Source: Leptospirillum ferrooxidans C2-3 (GTDB taxonomy: Bacteria > Nitrospirota > Leptospirillia > Leptospirillales > Leptospirillaceae). From it: 64,000 nucleotides of DNA. Shown here in pieces: positions 17,390-25,938 of this stretch. The position numbers were made by a program, and so were the translations under genes. The DNA is taken from NCBI RefSeq assembly GCF_000284315.1, contig NC_017094.1, positions 992,001 through 1,056,000 on the forward strand, given 5' to 3'. The notes under the pieces were generated by a model. That model saw only the letters and a list, made by a program, of their open reading frames with translations. It was not told the origin of the DNA and searched no databases. Every line of letters begins with the position of its first letter. Positions within the stretch are counted from its first letter, which is position 1.

Positions 17390-18190
17390 TCAGGGGATTG
17401 TCGTGTTGCCTGGTGACTTCAGGGGGCCGGAAAACTCCGAAATGACCGGCGTGTGGTCCGAAGGACGCTCGCTTTTTCTGGGCGCCGGATCGATAAAGGA
17501 GCGACGGTGAACCTCCTTAAGCGGGGCTGAAGCCAGGACAAGGTCGATTCTGAGGCCTTTATTTTGCCGGAACATCCCTTGCCGGTAGTCCCACCAACTG
17601 TATTGGCGCACCTCGGGGTTATCCTGCCTGAAGCAATCTGAAAACCCAAGATCGAAAATCCGTTGCAGGTGATCCCGCTCGTCTTTCGAACAGAAAATCT
17701 GGTCCCTCATCCCATCCGGATCCCAAAGGTCGAGATCGGTCGGGGCGATGTTGAAGTCCCCGGTGACAATGACCGGATGATCTTTGGGGTGAAGCGTTTC
17801 AAGGTATTTCGTGAGGGCTGCGAGCCATTCCATTTTATACAGGAACTTCTCCGTTCCAAGGTCCTGTCCGTTTGGAATATAGCAGTTGACCACCCGTATT
17901 CCGCCGATGTCGGCGGAAACAACGCGTTTCTGGTGGTCATCGTATCCGGGAATATCATAGACAGGATCCTTGACCGGATGTTTTGAAAGAATCGCAACGC
18001 CATTATAGGTTTTTTGACCATTATAAAGACTGTTGTAGCCCATTTCCGTAAAAACGGAATGGGGAAAGTCCTCATTGGTCGTTTTGGTCTCCTGAAGGCA
18101 CAGGCAATCGGGACTGTTGTCCACAAGCCAATGTTGGACCTGTTCAAGGCGTACCTTCAAGGAGTTGACGTTCCAGGTTGCAAGTTTCAT
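17390..18190 (-). CDS. xthA: Exodeoxyribonuclease III
   Basis: A 266-residue AP endonuclease/3'-exonuclease for base-excision repair. Family motifs are MKLATWNVNSLKVRL at the start, LQETKTTNEDFP with the metal-binding Glu, NCYIPNG, VTGDFNIAP with catalytic Asp and Asn, the substrate-contact WWDYR, LRIDLVLAS, and SDHTPVISEF with the catalytic His at the end. Length matches E. coli (268). The ATG at 18190 is set by homology; its ribosome site is weak. It starts 13 bases after the ChaC-like gene and is probably read from it. Confidence 0.95.
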   Translation of the reverse strand: MKLATWNVNSLKVRLEQVQHWLVDNSPDCLCLQETKTTNEDFPHSVFTEMGYNSLYNGQKTYNGVAILSKHPVKDPVYDIPGYDDHQKRVVSADIGGIRVVNCYIPNGQDLGTEKFLYKMEWLAALTKYLETLHPKDHPVIVTGDFNIAPTDLDLWDPDGMRDQIFCSKDERDHLQRIFDLGFSDCFRQDNPEVRQYSWWDYRQGMFRQNKGLRIDLVLASAPLKEVHRRSFIDPAPRKSERPSDHTPVISEFSGPLKSPGNTTIP

Positions 18191-18203
18191 GGATATCGCA
18201 GGG

Positions 18204-18746
18204 CTACATGGGTGTTCGGTGGTTGTTGCCCGCAAGCCCGTGCCACTTCATGACACTCATGACCGCATCGACCGCCAGATCTGAAACGGCCAGTTCCTGG
18301 AATTTTTCCGCAAGATAGATGATCCATTCAACCCCTGTTCCATTGGGACCGAATCCCTGCTTGGCAATCTTGATGATCTCCTGAGGAACCATTTTCCCGA
18401 TATAGTCCGGATGGCTCCTGTTCGAAAGGAAGTAGTACCCGTCTTCGGAGAGTTCGTTATTAATGATCATGGGACCTTCCTTCAGGGTGAAATACTCCCC
18501 GTATCTCCCCTTGATCTTTTCAATGATCTCGTCTTCCTCGTCCTCATCGAGCAGGTAGGCATATCCCCGACAGTCGCCGGAGGTTTCAAATCCCAGTCCC
18601 GGGGAAGGGTTGGTCGGATTTCCCCAGCGATCGGTCATCATATAGTTGAAGGAACGGTGATGTTCTTCAAGAAGGGCTTTTTTCCGCTCTTCAAACGGGT
18701 AGGGAAAGTCCCACATCAGTTCGTCAAAGGTAAAGATCCAGGCCAT
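18204..18746 (-). CDS. ChaC-like (gamma-glutamylcyclotransferase fold) protein with altered active site
   Basis: A 180-residue protein that follows the ChaC pattern along its length: FEERKKALLEEHHRSF, DRWGNPTNPSPGLGFE, GDCRGYAYLLDEDEEDEIIEKI, SNRSHPDYIGKMVPQEIIKIA and GPNGTGVEWIIYL. The substrate loop normally read as FGYGSLMW is FTFDELMW here (residues 5-12), and the segment that should carry the catalytic Glu reads KGRYGEYF. Glutathione-degrading activity therefore seems lost or changed. AAAGGAAC precedes the ATG. It lies between panB and xthA on the same strand. Confidence 0.72.
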   Translation of the reverse strand: MAWIFTFDELMWDFPYPFEERKKALLEEHHRSFNYMMTDRWGNPTNPSPGLGFETSGDCRGYAYLLDEDEEDEIIEKIKGRYGEYFTLKEGPMIINNELSEDGYYFLSNRSHPDYIGKMVPQEIIKIAKQGFGPNGTGVEWIIYLAEKFQELAVSDLAVDAVMSVMKWHGLAGNNHRTPM

Positions 18747-18861
18747 GGGGGTGGGTTCCTTTCTTTTTATGGAACGATACAGGGTATCGCCCGGGGCATC
18801 TTTTGACCAAGAGTCGGTCCCATTCTGGCATGATTTTGATTCGTCGTCACCTCCTGCCTTG

Positions 18862-19707
18862 CTATTCCTTCCTGGGGAGGATCTCTCCTGGAGGAATGGC
18901 TGTTTCCGGGTAGGACTCTTCCGGTGAAGGGAAAGAGTGGTTCCTGACCGATTCCGAAAAAGCCAGAACAGCCTTTCTGGCTTCAAGGCCGACCGATCCG
19001 AAGGGCCGGACAAATCGGGGAAGGGGGCGGTCAGACCAGCCGACAAGGTCGTGGAAGACCAGAACTTGCCCGTCAACATGGATCCCGGCTCCGATTCCGA
19101 TGGTGGGGATGGAGAGACGGGAGGTGATCGCCCTTGCCACATCGGGGGGGATCCCTTCAAGAACGATGGCAAAGGCTCCGGCCTGTTCGATCGCTACCGC
19201 ATCCGCGATGACCTGCCTCGCTCCCTGCAGATCCTTGCCCTGAACCTTGTATCCTCCGGTCATGTTGATCGACTGGGGCTTCAATCCCACATGGCCCATG
19301 ACCGGTATCATGGCCCTGGTCATCGCCCTCACCAGGGAGGAAATTTCGGCACCCCCCTCAAGTTTGACGCCATTGGCCCCACCTTCCTTGATCATTTTCC
19401 CGGCATTGGTGATCGCCTCTTTTTGAGAGGTGTTGTAGGAAAGAAATGGCATGTCTGTCACCAGAAAGGGGCCGTCGAGCCCCCGCCGGACGCAGCGGGT
19501 ATGGTAGAGCATCTCTTCGACTGTAACCGGCAGGGTCGAATCATGACCCTGCACAATATTCCCGAGAGAGTCTCCAACGAGAGCAATATCGATTTCCGCT
19601 CCCGAAAGAAGCCTGGCCTCCATTGCGTCGTAGGCTGTCACCATCGTAATGGAGGGACCTTCTGTTTTGCGACGCAGGATTTCCGTGATGGTCAGCCGGC
19701 TGGACAT
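18862..19707 (-). CDS. panB: 3-methyl-2-oxobutanoate hydroxymethyltransferase
   Basis: A 281-residue enzyme transferring a one-carbon unit from 5,10-methylene-THF to ketoisovalerate, the first step of pantothenate synthesis. Signatures: MVTAYDAMEARLLSGAEIDIALVGDSLGNIVQGHDSTLPVT, GGANGVKLEGG, VMGHVGLKPQS with the catalytic Lys region, VLEGIPP and GIGAGIHVDGQVLV. Length is normal. It starts seven bases after the metF stop, in a run of genes that make or use methylene-THF. Confidence 0.97.
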   Translation of the reverse strand: MSSRLTITEILRRKTEGPSITMVTAYDAMEARLLSGAEIDIALVGDSLGNIVQGHDSTLPVTVEEMLYHTRCVRRGLDGPFLVTDMPFLSYNTSQKEAITNAGKMIKEGGANGVKLEGGAEISSLVRAMTRAMIPVMGHVGLKPQSINMTGGYKVQGKDLQGARQVIADAVAIEQAGAFAIVLEGIPPDVARAITSRLSIPTIGIGAGIHVDGQVLVFHDLVGWSDRPLPRFVRPFGSVGLEARKAVLAFSESVRNHSFPSPEESYPETAIPPGEILPRKE

Positions 19708-19714
19708 CTTTGAG

Positions 19715-20584
19715 TCAGCACTCTGCCAGGTCGAGAATCCTCGGAATGGTCTCCTCGGCCCCGACAGTCATGATATGGACTCCATGGACCATGGGCCGGA
19801 TTGCCCTGATGGTCTCGGCTGCGATTTCAATGCCCACATCGAGCGCTCCTCCCTGGGGTGCCCTCTCAAGCCTGGCGATCAGTTCCTTGGGAACGGTGAT
19901 CCCGGGAACCTTCTCGTTCAAATAATTGGCCATTCTGGCGGACTTGAGAAGGATGATCCCGGCGAGAACAGGGACTCTGAAAGGGGAGGCAAACACCATG
20001 AATCGTTCCATTGTTTTCGGTGAAAAAACCGCCTGGGTCTGGAAAAAACGGGCGCCTGCCGAAAATTTTTCCTCGAACTTTCGGGTTTCCGCATCGAAAT
20101 CTCCTTCGGGAGAGGTTGCCGCACCGGGGAGAATGTCTGTCGGTCCCGAGAGATCCTTTCCGGAAAGATCGGTCCCGCCGTTGAGAAGGGTTATGGCCCG
20201 GATGAGTTCCGGAGTCGGAAGATCAAAGACGGGTTTGGCCTCCGGATGATCCCCGAGGGTCGGAGGGTCTCCGGAGAGACAGAGTGCTTGCCGGATCCCG
20301 AGGGAGGACATGCCAAGGATGTCCGACTGGATAGCCAGACGGTTCCGGTCCCGAAGGGTGATCTGGACAATGGGGTCGATCCCGATGGACTGGAGATGGA
20401 CTCCCATGGCGAGGGGACACATTCTCATGACTCCGGTCTGGTTGTCCGTGATGTTGAGGCCATGAACCCGGCCCTTAAGGGCCACGAGTCGCTCAAGCAA
20501 GGGGGCGACAAGGGTCCCCTTTGGAGGGGAGCATTCCCCTGTGATCATGAATGAATGGGCTGTGAGCGCTTCTCTGAAGGTCAT
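19715..20584 (-). CDS. metF: Methylenetetrahydrofolate reductase family protein
   Basis: A 289-residue TIM-barrel protein resembling MetF: GECSPPKG with the catalytic Glu near the start, HGLNITDNQTG, QITLRDRNRLAIQSDILG, ALCLSGDPP and FFQTQAVFSPKTMERF. It would reduce 5,10-methylene-THF to 5-methyl-THF for methionine synthesis. It is a shorter, more divergent form than E. coli MetF, like the ones found fused to or beside methyltransferases in other bacteria. GGAG lies near the ATG. It is 16 bases downstream of folD and just ahead of panB. Confidence 0.88.
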   Translation of the reverse strand: MTFREALTAHSFMITGECSPPKGTLVAPLLERLVALKGRVHGLNITDNQTGVMRMCPLAMGVHLQSIGIDPIVQITLRDRNRLAIQSDILGMSSLGIRQALCLSGDPPTLGDHPEAKPVFDLPTPELIRAITLLNGGTDLSGKDLSGPTDILPGAATSPEGDFDAETRKFEEKFSAGARFFQTQAVFSPKTMERFMVFASPFRVPVLAGIILLKSARMANYLNEKVPGITVPKELIARLERAPQGGALDVGIEIAAETIRAIRPMVHGVHIMTVGAEETIPRILDLAEC

Positions 20585-20600
20585 TGGGTTCTCCGTGTGA

Positions 20601-21458
20601 TCAGGATAGGTGATTTCGTTTTTTATAGGCTTTCAGCGTGTTTTCAAGAAGTGTTGCGATGGTCATCGGGCCAACGCCTCCGGGAACCGGGGTGATCGCT
20701 GATGCGATTGGTTCCACACTGTCAAAATCGACATCTCCCACAAGTTTTCCCTTGTCATTTCGGGAGATCCCGACATCAATCACCACCGCGCCCTTTTTCA
20801 CGAAATCTTTTGTGATCATGAGGGGTTTCCCGAGCGCGGCGACCAGTATGTCGGCCTGTCGTGTCTCCTCCGACAGATTGGCTGTTTTACTGTGGCAGAT
20901 GGTGACAGTGGCATCGGCGGCCAGCAGGAGAAGGGCCATCGGTTTTCCCACAATCAAGCTCCTGCCGAGAACGACTGCCTTCTTTCCCTTTACAGGGATA
21001 CCGTATCGGGAAAGAAGCGTCATGACGCCTGTGGGGGTGCAAGGGACCAGTGTGTCTTCTCCGATCACAAGTCGACCGACGTTGATGGGATGAAATCCGT
21101 CGACATCCTTTTCGGGGTCGATCCTGAGAAGAATGTCATCTTTCGGAATATGGGGGGGGAGGGGAAGTTGAACGAGAATCCCGTCAATCCTGGGATCGGC
21201 ATTCAGCTTGTCGACCCACTCCATCACCGTTTCCCTGGTGGTATCATGGGGCAGGTTGATTTCGGGAGCATGGATCCCCGCTTCCTTGCAGGCATTTCTT
21301 TTGTTTTTCACGTAGGCATGGCTTGCAGGATCATCTCCGACAAGGATGACTCCGAGGCCAGGAGGACGTCCGGCTAAGGGTGCAAGCTTCCTGATCTCTT
21401 CTGTCTGTTCTGCCCGCAATGTAGCGGCAAGCTCTTTTCCATTCAAAATGGTCGCCAA
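20601..21458 (-). CDS. folD: Methylenetetrahydrofolate dehydrogenase / methenyl-THF cyclohydrolase
   Basis: A 285-residue bifunctional enzyme interconverting 5,10-methylene-THF and 10-formyl-THF. Motifs: DDPASHAYVKNKRNACKEAGI with the catalytic Lys, GILVQLPLPPHI, KDVDGFHPINVGRL, the nucleotide site VVLGRSLIVGKPMALLLL, and the C-terminal TPVPGGVGPMTIATLLENT. The start is TTG at 21458, supported by GGGGAG five bases upstream and by MATILNGKELA being the usual N-terminus. It heads folD-metF-panB-chaC-like-xthA. Confidence 0.97.
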   Translation of the reverse strand: MATILNGKELAATLRAEQTEEIRKLAPLAGRPPGLGVILVGDDPASHAYVKNKRNACKEAGIHAPEINLPHDTTRETVMEWVDKLNADPRIDGILVQLPLPPHIPKDDILLRIDPEKDVDGFHPINVGRLVIGEDTLVPCTPTGVMTLLSRYGIPVKGKKAVVLGRSLIVGKPMALLLLAADATVTICHSKTANLSEETRQADILVAALGKPLMITKDFVKKGAVVIDVGISRNDKGKLVGDVDFDSVEPIASAITPVPGGVGPMTIATLLENTLKAYKKRNHLS

Positions 21459-21567
21459 TGGATCTCCCCGAAAGAGGTTTGAGAGGATTGTTGATGGGAT
21501 GATCTTTTTGATCCACTTTTTTCAGGACCATCAGACATGCCCATCTTATCGATATGAGGGATGGCAG

Positions 21568-21717
21568 ATGAACTCTCCAGCCCCCAAGCGTTTTGCGGCT
21601 TATGGAGGGGGTTCCGGTCTCGCGAGCGGAAGTTCCTGTTTCTCCGGGACGTGCGCGAATGATGTTTCCTTCCGGGTCTTTTTTCTCCCCCAGCAGCCAT
21701 TTCCGATCGTTCCGGCC
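21568..21717 (-). repeat. Relic or solo right end (omega-RNA region) of an IS200/IS605 element
   Basis: Read on the minus strand, this 150-nt stretch is collinear with 3041-3193 of the IS. Shared blocks include GGCCGGAACG, TTCGCGCA, AGGAACTTCCGCTCGCG, CCCCTCC and the terminal GGAGAGTTCAT. The end hairpin is kept in altered form (AAGC/GCTT plus CC/GG pairs). No intact tnpB surrounds it. The minus-strand frame upstream gives weak TnpB-tail similarity at best. The flank after TTCAT reads CTGCCATCCC, so a guide would start at 21567 downward. A possible left end may lie near 21813-21842 (ATGGGTC and GCG shared with the IS left end). Confidence 0.75.
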
Positions 21718-21947
21718 TTGAGCCTTCTGGTGGAGATATTGACGTCGCAGACGCCACAGAGACCCCGTGGTGATCTCTGCCATGATATGGAAAAGATAAC
21801 AGAAAAATAGGTCGTTCGCTAACCCCAGACCCATCCGATAGGCTGTGAGTCTGAAACGGGGTTCGCGATTCCGCTGGCAAATGAGCCTGAAAGCGATCGA
21901 ATCGTTCATGATAACAGCCATCTTTGATCGGATTGGAGGAACAGCCT

Positions 21948-22646
21948 ATGGAAAACCCTACAGAAAAAATCCTGAAGGAATTGCTGGCACATCGTGATGA
22001 CGGTGTTGCCGCCGTTCATTCCGGATGGAGAAAGTCCGGCTCCCCCGGGCAATATCTGGGGGTCAAAAAAGCCGTTCGTCGCAGGATTGCAAAACAATAT
22101 CGGGGGCTGTCCGTTTCTGCGATCTCCGAGCTCTTTTCCTCGAATGTATTGGATCTTCGATCGGTTGGGGCGTTGATCCTTCTGGAAACATTCAGGAAGG
22201 TCGACGCCCGGGAACAGGAACGGATCTTCAGGGAGTTTCTGGATTATCGCCATCTGATCGATGACTGGGAACTTGTAGATGACCTTTCTCCTGTTTTGAT
22301 CGGCACCATTTCGAACGGAGCGATGACCCCCGAGCTCGAGCTTCTCGCCACAAGTTCCCGGATGTGGGACAGGAGAATGGCGATGGTCTCAACGTTGTGG
22401 TCGGTGAGGAAAGGAGATCTCGATCTGCCATACCATCTTTCCCGGATGCTTTCGGGGGATCCGGAAATCTTGGTCCGGAAAGCCATCGGATGGGTTCTTC
22501 GAGAGGCGGGGAAAAAGGATCCCGAGCGATTGAGGAGGTTTCTCCGGGAGCAGGGGAAATTCCTCTCCCGAACGACCATGGGCGTTGCAGTCGAACGGTT
22601 CGGGAAGGAGGAGCGGAAGCTTTTCAGACAGGACTGCGGGAACTAG
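21948..22646 (+). CDS. alkD: AlkD-type DNA alkylation repair glycosylase
   Basis: A 232-residue all-helical HEAT-like-repeat protein that removes alkylated bases without flipping them. Family marks: GVKKAVRRRIAKQY, IDDWELVDDLSPVLIG with the catalytic Asp, MWDRRMAMVSTLWSVRKGDLD, KAIGWVLREAGKKDPERLRRFL and SRTTMGVAVERF. Length matches Bacillus cereus AlkD (237). I chose ATG at 21948 because GGAGGA lies eight bases upstream; the earlier TTG has none. It is a single plus-strand gene among minus-strand folate genes, convergent with folE. Confidence 0.9.
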   Translation: MENPTEKILKELLAHRDDGVAAVHSGWRKSGSPGQYLGVKKAVRRRIAKQYRGLSVSAISELFSSNVLDLRSVGALILLETFRKVDAREQERIFREFLDYRHLIDDWELVDDLSPVLIGTISNGAMTPELELLATSSRMWDRRMAMVSTLWSVRKGDLDLPYHLSRMLSGDPEILVRKAIGWVLREAGKKDPERLRRFLREQGKFLSRTTMGVAVERFGKEERKLFRQDCGN

Positions 22647-22655
22647 CCCTTGCCC

Positions 22656-23228
22656 TCAGCCATGATTTTTCATTGAGATCAGCGAGAGAAACTCCTGTCG
22701 GGTCTTGGCGTTTTTCCGGAAAATCCCCCTCACGGCGGATGTAACCACCGGAACACCCGGTTTTTTGATCCCCCGCATGGACAGGCACAGGTGCTCGGCC
22801 TCGAGGACAACCATCACCCCCTGGGGGGAGAGTCCTTCCATAATGCCATCCGCGACTTCTGCGGTGAGTCGCTCCTGGATCTGGGGGCGCCTCGCGAAGA
22901 TGTCGAGAAGTCTTGCAAGGGATGAAAGCCCCGTCATCCGTCCTTCTTTGGGGATGTAGGCAATATGTCCCTTCCCGAAAAAGGGAAGGAAGTGATGCTC
23001 GCACATGGAGTGAAAGGGGATCCCTGCCAGAGCGACCATTTCGTCAAAATCCTCCCCCTTGATTGGCCGGAGGATTTCTGTAGGGTTTTCATGGATTCCG
23101 CCCAGGATCTCAGCATAAAGCTCGGCCACCCGTCTGGGCGTCTCCTGAAGACCTGGCCTGCCGGGATTCTCTCCAAGTCCTTCAAGAATAAGCCTGAATC
23201 CTTCAGCGATCTTTTTTTGATCAATCAC
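22656..23228 (-). CDS. folE: GTP cyclohydrolase I
   Basis: A 190-residue enzyme making dihydroneopterin triphosphate from GTP, the entry to tetrahydrofolate. Zinc and catalytic residues are visible in HSMCEHHFLPFFGKGHIAYIP and EAEHLCLSMRGIKKPG. ETPRRVAELYAEI near residue 30 is typical. It starts inside the last bases of the cyclo-ligase gene (eight-base overlap), so the two form an operon. Its stop is nine bases from the convergent alkD stop. Confidence 0.97.
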   Translation of the reverse strand: MIDQKKIAEGFRLILEGLGENPGRPGLQETPRRVAELYAEILGGIHENPTEILRPIKGEDFDEMVALAGIPFHSMCEHHFLPFFGKGHIAYIPKEGRMTGLSSLARLLDIFARRPQIQERLTAEVADGIMEGLSPQGVMVVLEAEHLCLSMRGIKKPGVPVVTSAVRGIFRKNAKTRQEFLSLISMKNHG

Positions 23229-23868
23229 AGTGAATGGTCTCCTTTTCGGTCAGGATCATGGTCATGGGAATATCCCATTTTGAGGACGGTACTTTTTCGA
23301 GCACCTGATGGGAAAAGGCAAGGGCAATTTTGGGAATATCCGGCCGGACCCCTGACAGAAGCCGGTCGTAGTAGCCTTTTCCGTAACCGATGCGGCCTCC
23401 TCCGGGATCGAATGCGACCCCCGGAAGAAAAAAAAGGGAGACGATGGAGGGATCGACCCGAACCACCGGATAAGGTTCCGGGATCTGAAAGGGGCCCGGT
23501 CGCCAGCGGGTATCCCGTCTAACACTGGAAAGGATCAGTGTGGAGTGGTTTTCCTCGTGATGAACAATGGGGACAACCAGTCCAAACCCCATATCTTTGA
23601 TTCTTTCCAGAAGAAAGTCCGTCTCGACCTCTTCCCCAAAAGAGCGAAATAGATGGATAATGGCTCCGGGTTTCAAATGGCCGCTGGAAATCCTTGTTTC
23701 GAGCAAAGAAACGGCCCTTCTGGTAATCTCTCCAGAGAACCGATCCCGTTCCTGTTTTGTGATGAGGCCTCTCAACGCAATAATGGCGTTTCTGATGTCC
23801 TTTTTGCTCGAAAGAAGGATTTCCTGGCCGGTCGCCGTGTTTTCCTGATCGCTTCTGTTTTCAGCCAT
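23221..23868 (-). CDS. 5-formyltetrahydrofolate cyclo-ligase
   Basis: A 215-residue ATP-dependent enzyme converting 5-formyl-THF to 5,10-methenyl-THF. Typical parts: KKDIRNAIIALRGLI at the start, HLFRSFGEEVETDFL, FFLPGVAFDPGGGRIGYGKGYYDRLL (the nucleotide/folate site) and ALAFSHQVLEKVPSSKWDIPMTMILTE at the end. I chose ATG at 23868 with GGAG upstream; longer starts at 23880 or 23982 lack signals. It feeds the same one-carbon pool as folD, metF and panB next door. Confidence 0.93.
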   Translation of the reverse strand: MAENRSDQENTATGQEILLSSKKDIRNAIIALRGLITKQERDRFSGEITRRAVSLLETRISSGHLKPGAIIHLFRSFGEEVETDFLLERIKDMGFGLVVPIVHHEENHSTLILSSVRRDTRWRPGPFQIPEPYPVVRVDPSIVSLFFLPGVAFDPGGGRIGYGKGYYDRLLSGVRPDIPKIALAFSHQVLEKVPSSKWDIPMTMILTEKETIHCD

Positions 23869-24013
23869 TTGTGGCTCCATATGGGTCCCGGACCATTTTT
23901 TCTGAAGACACAGGGGGTATTGTGCTGTTTGAGCTTTCAATTGGCAAGTCGCCGGAATCGATCTCCCGGAATAGGCTTCCATCTGTTTCTCTCATGACTT
24001 GGACCTCCTCCCG

Positions 24014-25936
24014 ATGAGGCTTCTGGAGCTTGCCACGATCGTCGTTGTGGTAACGATTCTTCTCACAACACGCATCGTTCCGGTTGAGGTTGTTGCCATT
24101 GGCATCCCGGCGGTTCTGGGTCTTTTCGGCATTCTTCCTCCGGATCGTATCCTTCAGGGATTTGCCCAGCCTGCGGTGTTTCTGGTCGCATCCCTTTTTG
24201 TCCTTTCGGAGGGGCTTTCCCGAACGAAGGTGATTCACCGGATCACGATGAGACTGATGATGCTTGTCCATCGGAAAAAGGAACGGATCGGACTGATCGT
24301 GACCCCAGCCGTGGGGATCATTTCGATGATCCTGAATGATACCGGAGCTTTTTCCCTGTTTCTTCCCGCGATCAAGAACCTGATCTCCGAAACAGGAGCT
24401 TCGGCAAAGCGGATCTGGATGCCTGTCGGCTTTGCAGCTCTTTTGGGTGGTTCCGCGACTCTTTTCGGATCGGCTTCGAACATTATCATCTCCGGATATA
24501 TGGAGTCCCGACATGAGGAAGGATTCAAGATCCTGGACTTTCTGCCCATTGGAGGAGGGGCCTTTTTAATCGGGCTCCTCTATCTTTGGCTTGTCGCCCC
24601 GAGAGTCTTTCCCGAGGACTCCCAGGAGCCCAATCGGCATGGATCGTCGGGGCGATCGTTCTTTGTGGAGCTTTTGATTGACGAGAGTTTTCCCTATCGG
24701 GGAATGAAATTTTCGGAAACGCCGCTTGCGGTCGATTGGGGGTTGAAACTGTCGAGTCCCCTTGCACCGGCTCCTCTTGAGGAAAGTGGTCCGAACCGTA
24801 AAGGATCGGCGATTTCCCTTTTAAAGGCGGCATGGGGCATGGCGAGGATGTCGGGGAAGACCGCTCCTCCTGGTCTGCCGGAACTTCTGGGAAATCCCGA
24901 TGAGGTCCTGAAGAAGGGTATGCGTGTCCGTCTTCAGATGGATGTGGTTCTCCTTGGCCGGATCCTCGACCTGGGAGGAGTTCGTCTTCAGGGATTTTTG
25001 AGCCCATTATCCGAGCCCGAGCCGTCAGGTTTCCCGATTTCCTCAAAATCCCACTCCATCGATTCGGAGGAGACGGTCCTTTTGGAAGCGATCATGCAGC
25101 CGGATGTGGGAATGATCCACAAGCGTCTGAGGCAGATGGCCAACGCCCTCGGTCCTGGAGTCGAGATCGCCGGCCTTTTCCGGGAGTCGCCGCCTCAGGA
25201 GGGGTGGTTGGGCGAGACACTGCTTGCTCCTGGGGATGTTCTCCTGCTCAAGGGCAGAAGAGCGGAGATTGAAGCCGTCCAGACTTCAGGATTGTTCCTC
25301 TCATTAAACGAGATTCCCAGGAGGGTTTTTCGGACCAGCAAGGCGCCTCTTGCCATTTTTATCGCAGCCGCAACCATTTCGGTTGCGCTTTCCGGGTTGC
25401 TCCCCGTTTCTCTTGCGGCTCTTTTGGGAGCTTTTCTGATGATGGCTTTTGGTGTGGTCCGTATGGAAGAGGCGAGAGACTCCATTGATTGGAGGGTTCT
25501 TCTCCTGATGGGTGGGCTTTTCCCCCTGGGATGGTCGATAGAGGATGCGGGGGTCGGAGCGATGGTCGCCCCTTACCTCCTCCACTGGGGTGTGACTCTT
25601 TCCCCCAATGTTCTCCTGGGGGCACTGATGGTACTCACTGGAGTTCTGGTCCAGTTCTTTTCCCATACGCTTGTGGCCCTGACCTTGTCTCCTCTGGTTC
25701 TCTCCCTTGTTCACGGAATGGGACTCTCCCCCAAACCCTTCATGATGGGACTTGCGATTTCCTCAATGGCCCTTTTCCTCTCACCCCTTTCCCATCCGGT
25801 GAATCTTCTCTCGTGGAACGAGGGGGAATATCGCTTCAGGGACTTTTTTCATTTGGGATTTGGTCTTTTCATTCTGACCATTGGGTGGGGGGTATGGATT
25901 ATTCCGAAAATCTGGCCGCTGATTCCCGGAAAGTAA
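24014..25936 (+). CDS. SLC13-type permease with an RCK-C (TrkA-C) domain
   Basis: About 640 residues. Two membrane blocks (roughly 1-200 and 440-640) enclose a soluble part of about 230 residues. The soluble part contains at least one TrkA-C-like unit (ETVLLEAIMQPDVGMIHKRLRQMANALGPGVEIAGLFRE ... LLAPGDVLLLKGRRAEIEAV). The membrane part has ILNDTGAFSLFLP, LLGGSATLFGSASNIIIS and LSPLSHPVNLL, as in divalent-anion/sodium symporters. Substrate cannot be told; sulfate-type or other anions are likely. ATG at 24014 and an in-frame TTG at 23999 both lack a good ribosome site. It is divergent from the cyclo-ligase gene and ends three bases from plsC. Confidence 0.82.
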   Translation: MRLLELATIVVVVTILLTTRIVPVEVVAIGIPAVLGLFGILPPDRILQGFAQPAVFLVASLFVLSEGLSRTKVIHRITMRLMMLVHRKKERIGLIVTPAVGIISMILNDTGAFSLFLPAIKNLISETGASAKRIWMPVGFAALLGGSATLFGSASNIIISGYMESRHEEGFKILDFLPIGGGAFLIGLLYLWLVAPRVFPEDSQEPNRHGSSGRSFFVELLIDESFPYRGMKFSETPLAVDWGLKLSSPLAPAPLEESGPNRKGSAISLLKAAWGMARMSGKTAPPGLPELLGNPDEVLKKGMRVRLQMDVVLLGRILDLGGVRLQGFLSPLSEPEPSGFPISSKSHSIDSEETVLLEAIMQPDVGMIHKRLRQMANALGPGVEIAGLFRESPPQEGWLGETLLAPGDVLLLKGRRAEIEAVQTSGLFLSLNEIPRRVFRTSKAPLAIFIAAATISVALSGLLPVSLAALLGAFLMMAFGVVRMEEARDSIDWRVLLLMGGLFPLGWSIEDAGVGAMVAPYLLHWGVTLSPNVLLGALMVLTGVLVQFFSHTLVALTLSPLVLSLVHGMGLSPKPFMMGLAISSMALFLSPLSHPVNLLSWNEGEYRFRDFFHLGFGLFILTIGWGVWIIPKIWPLIPGK

Positions 25937-25938
25937 GT

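Noticed and set aside
21331-21921. 196-residue minus-strand frame upstream of and into folD
   Set aside because: It overlaps folD out of frame, and its middle is the IS right-end relic. At most it holds a decayed tnpB tail.
24014-25936. ArsB or NhaD identity for the permease
   Set aside because: The two-block layout with an internal TrkA-C-like soluble domain fits SLC13/DASS-type carriers better.
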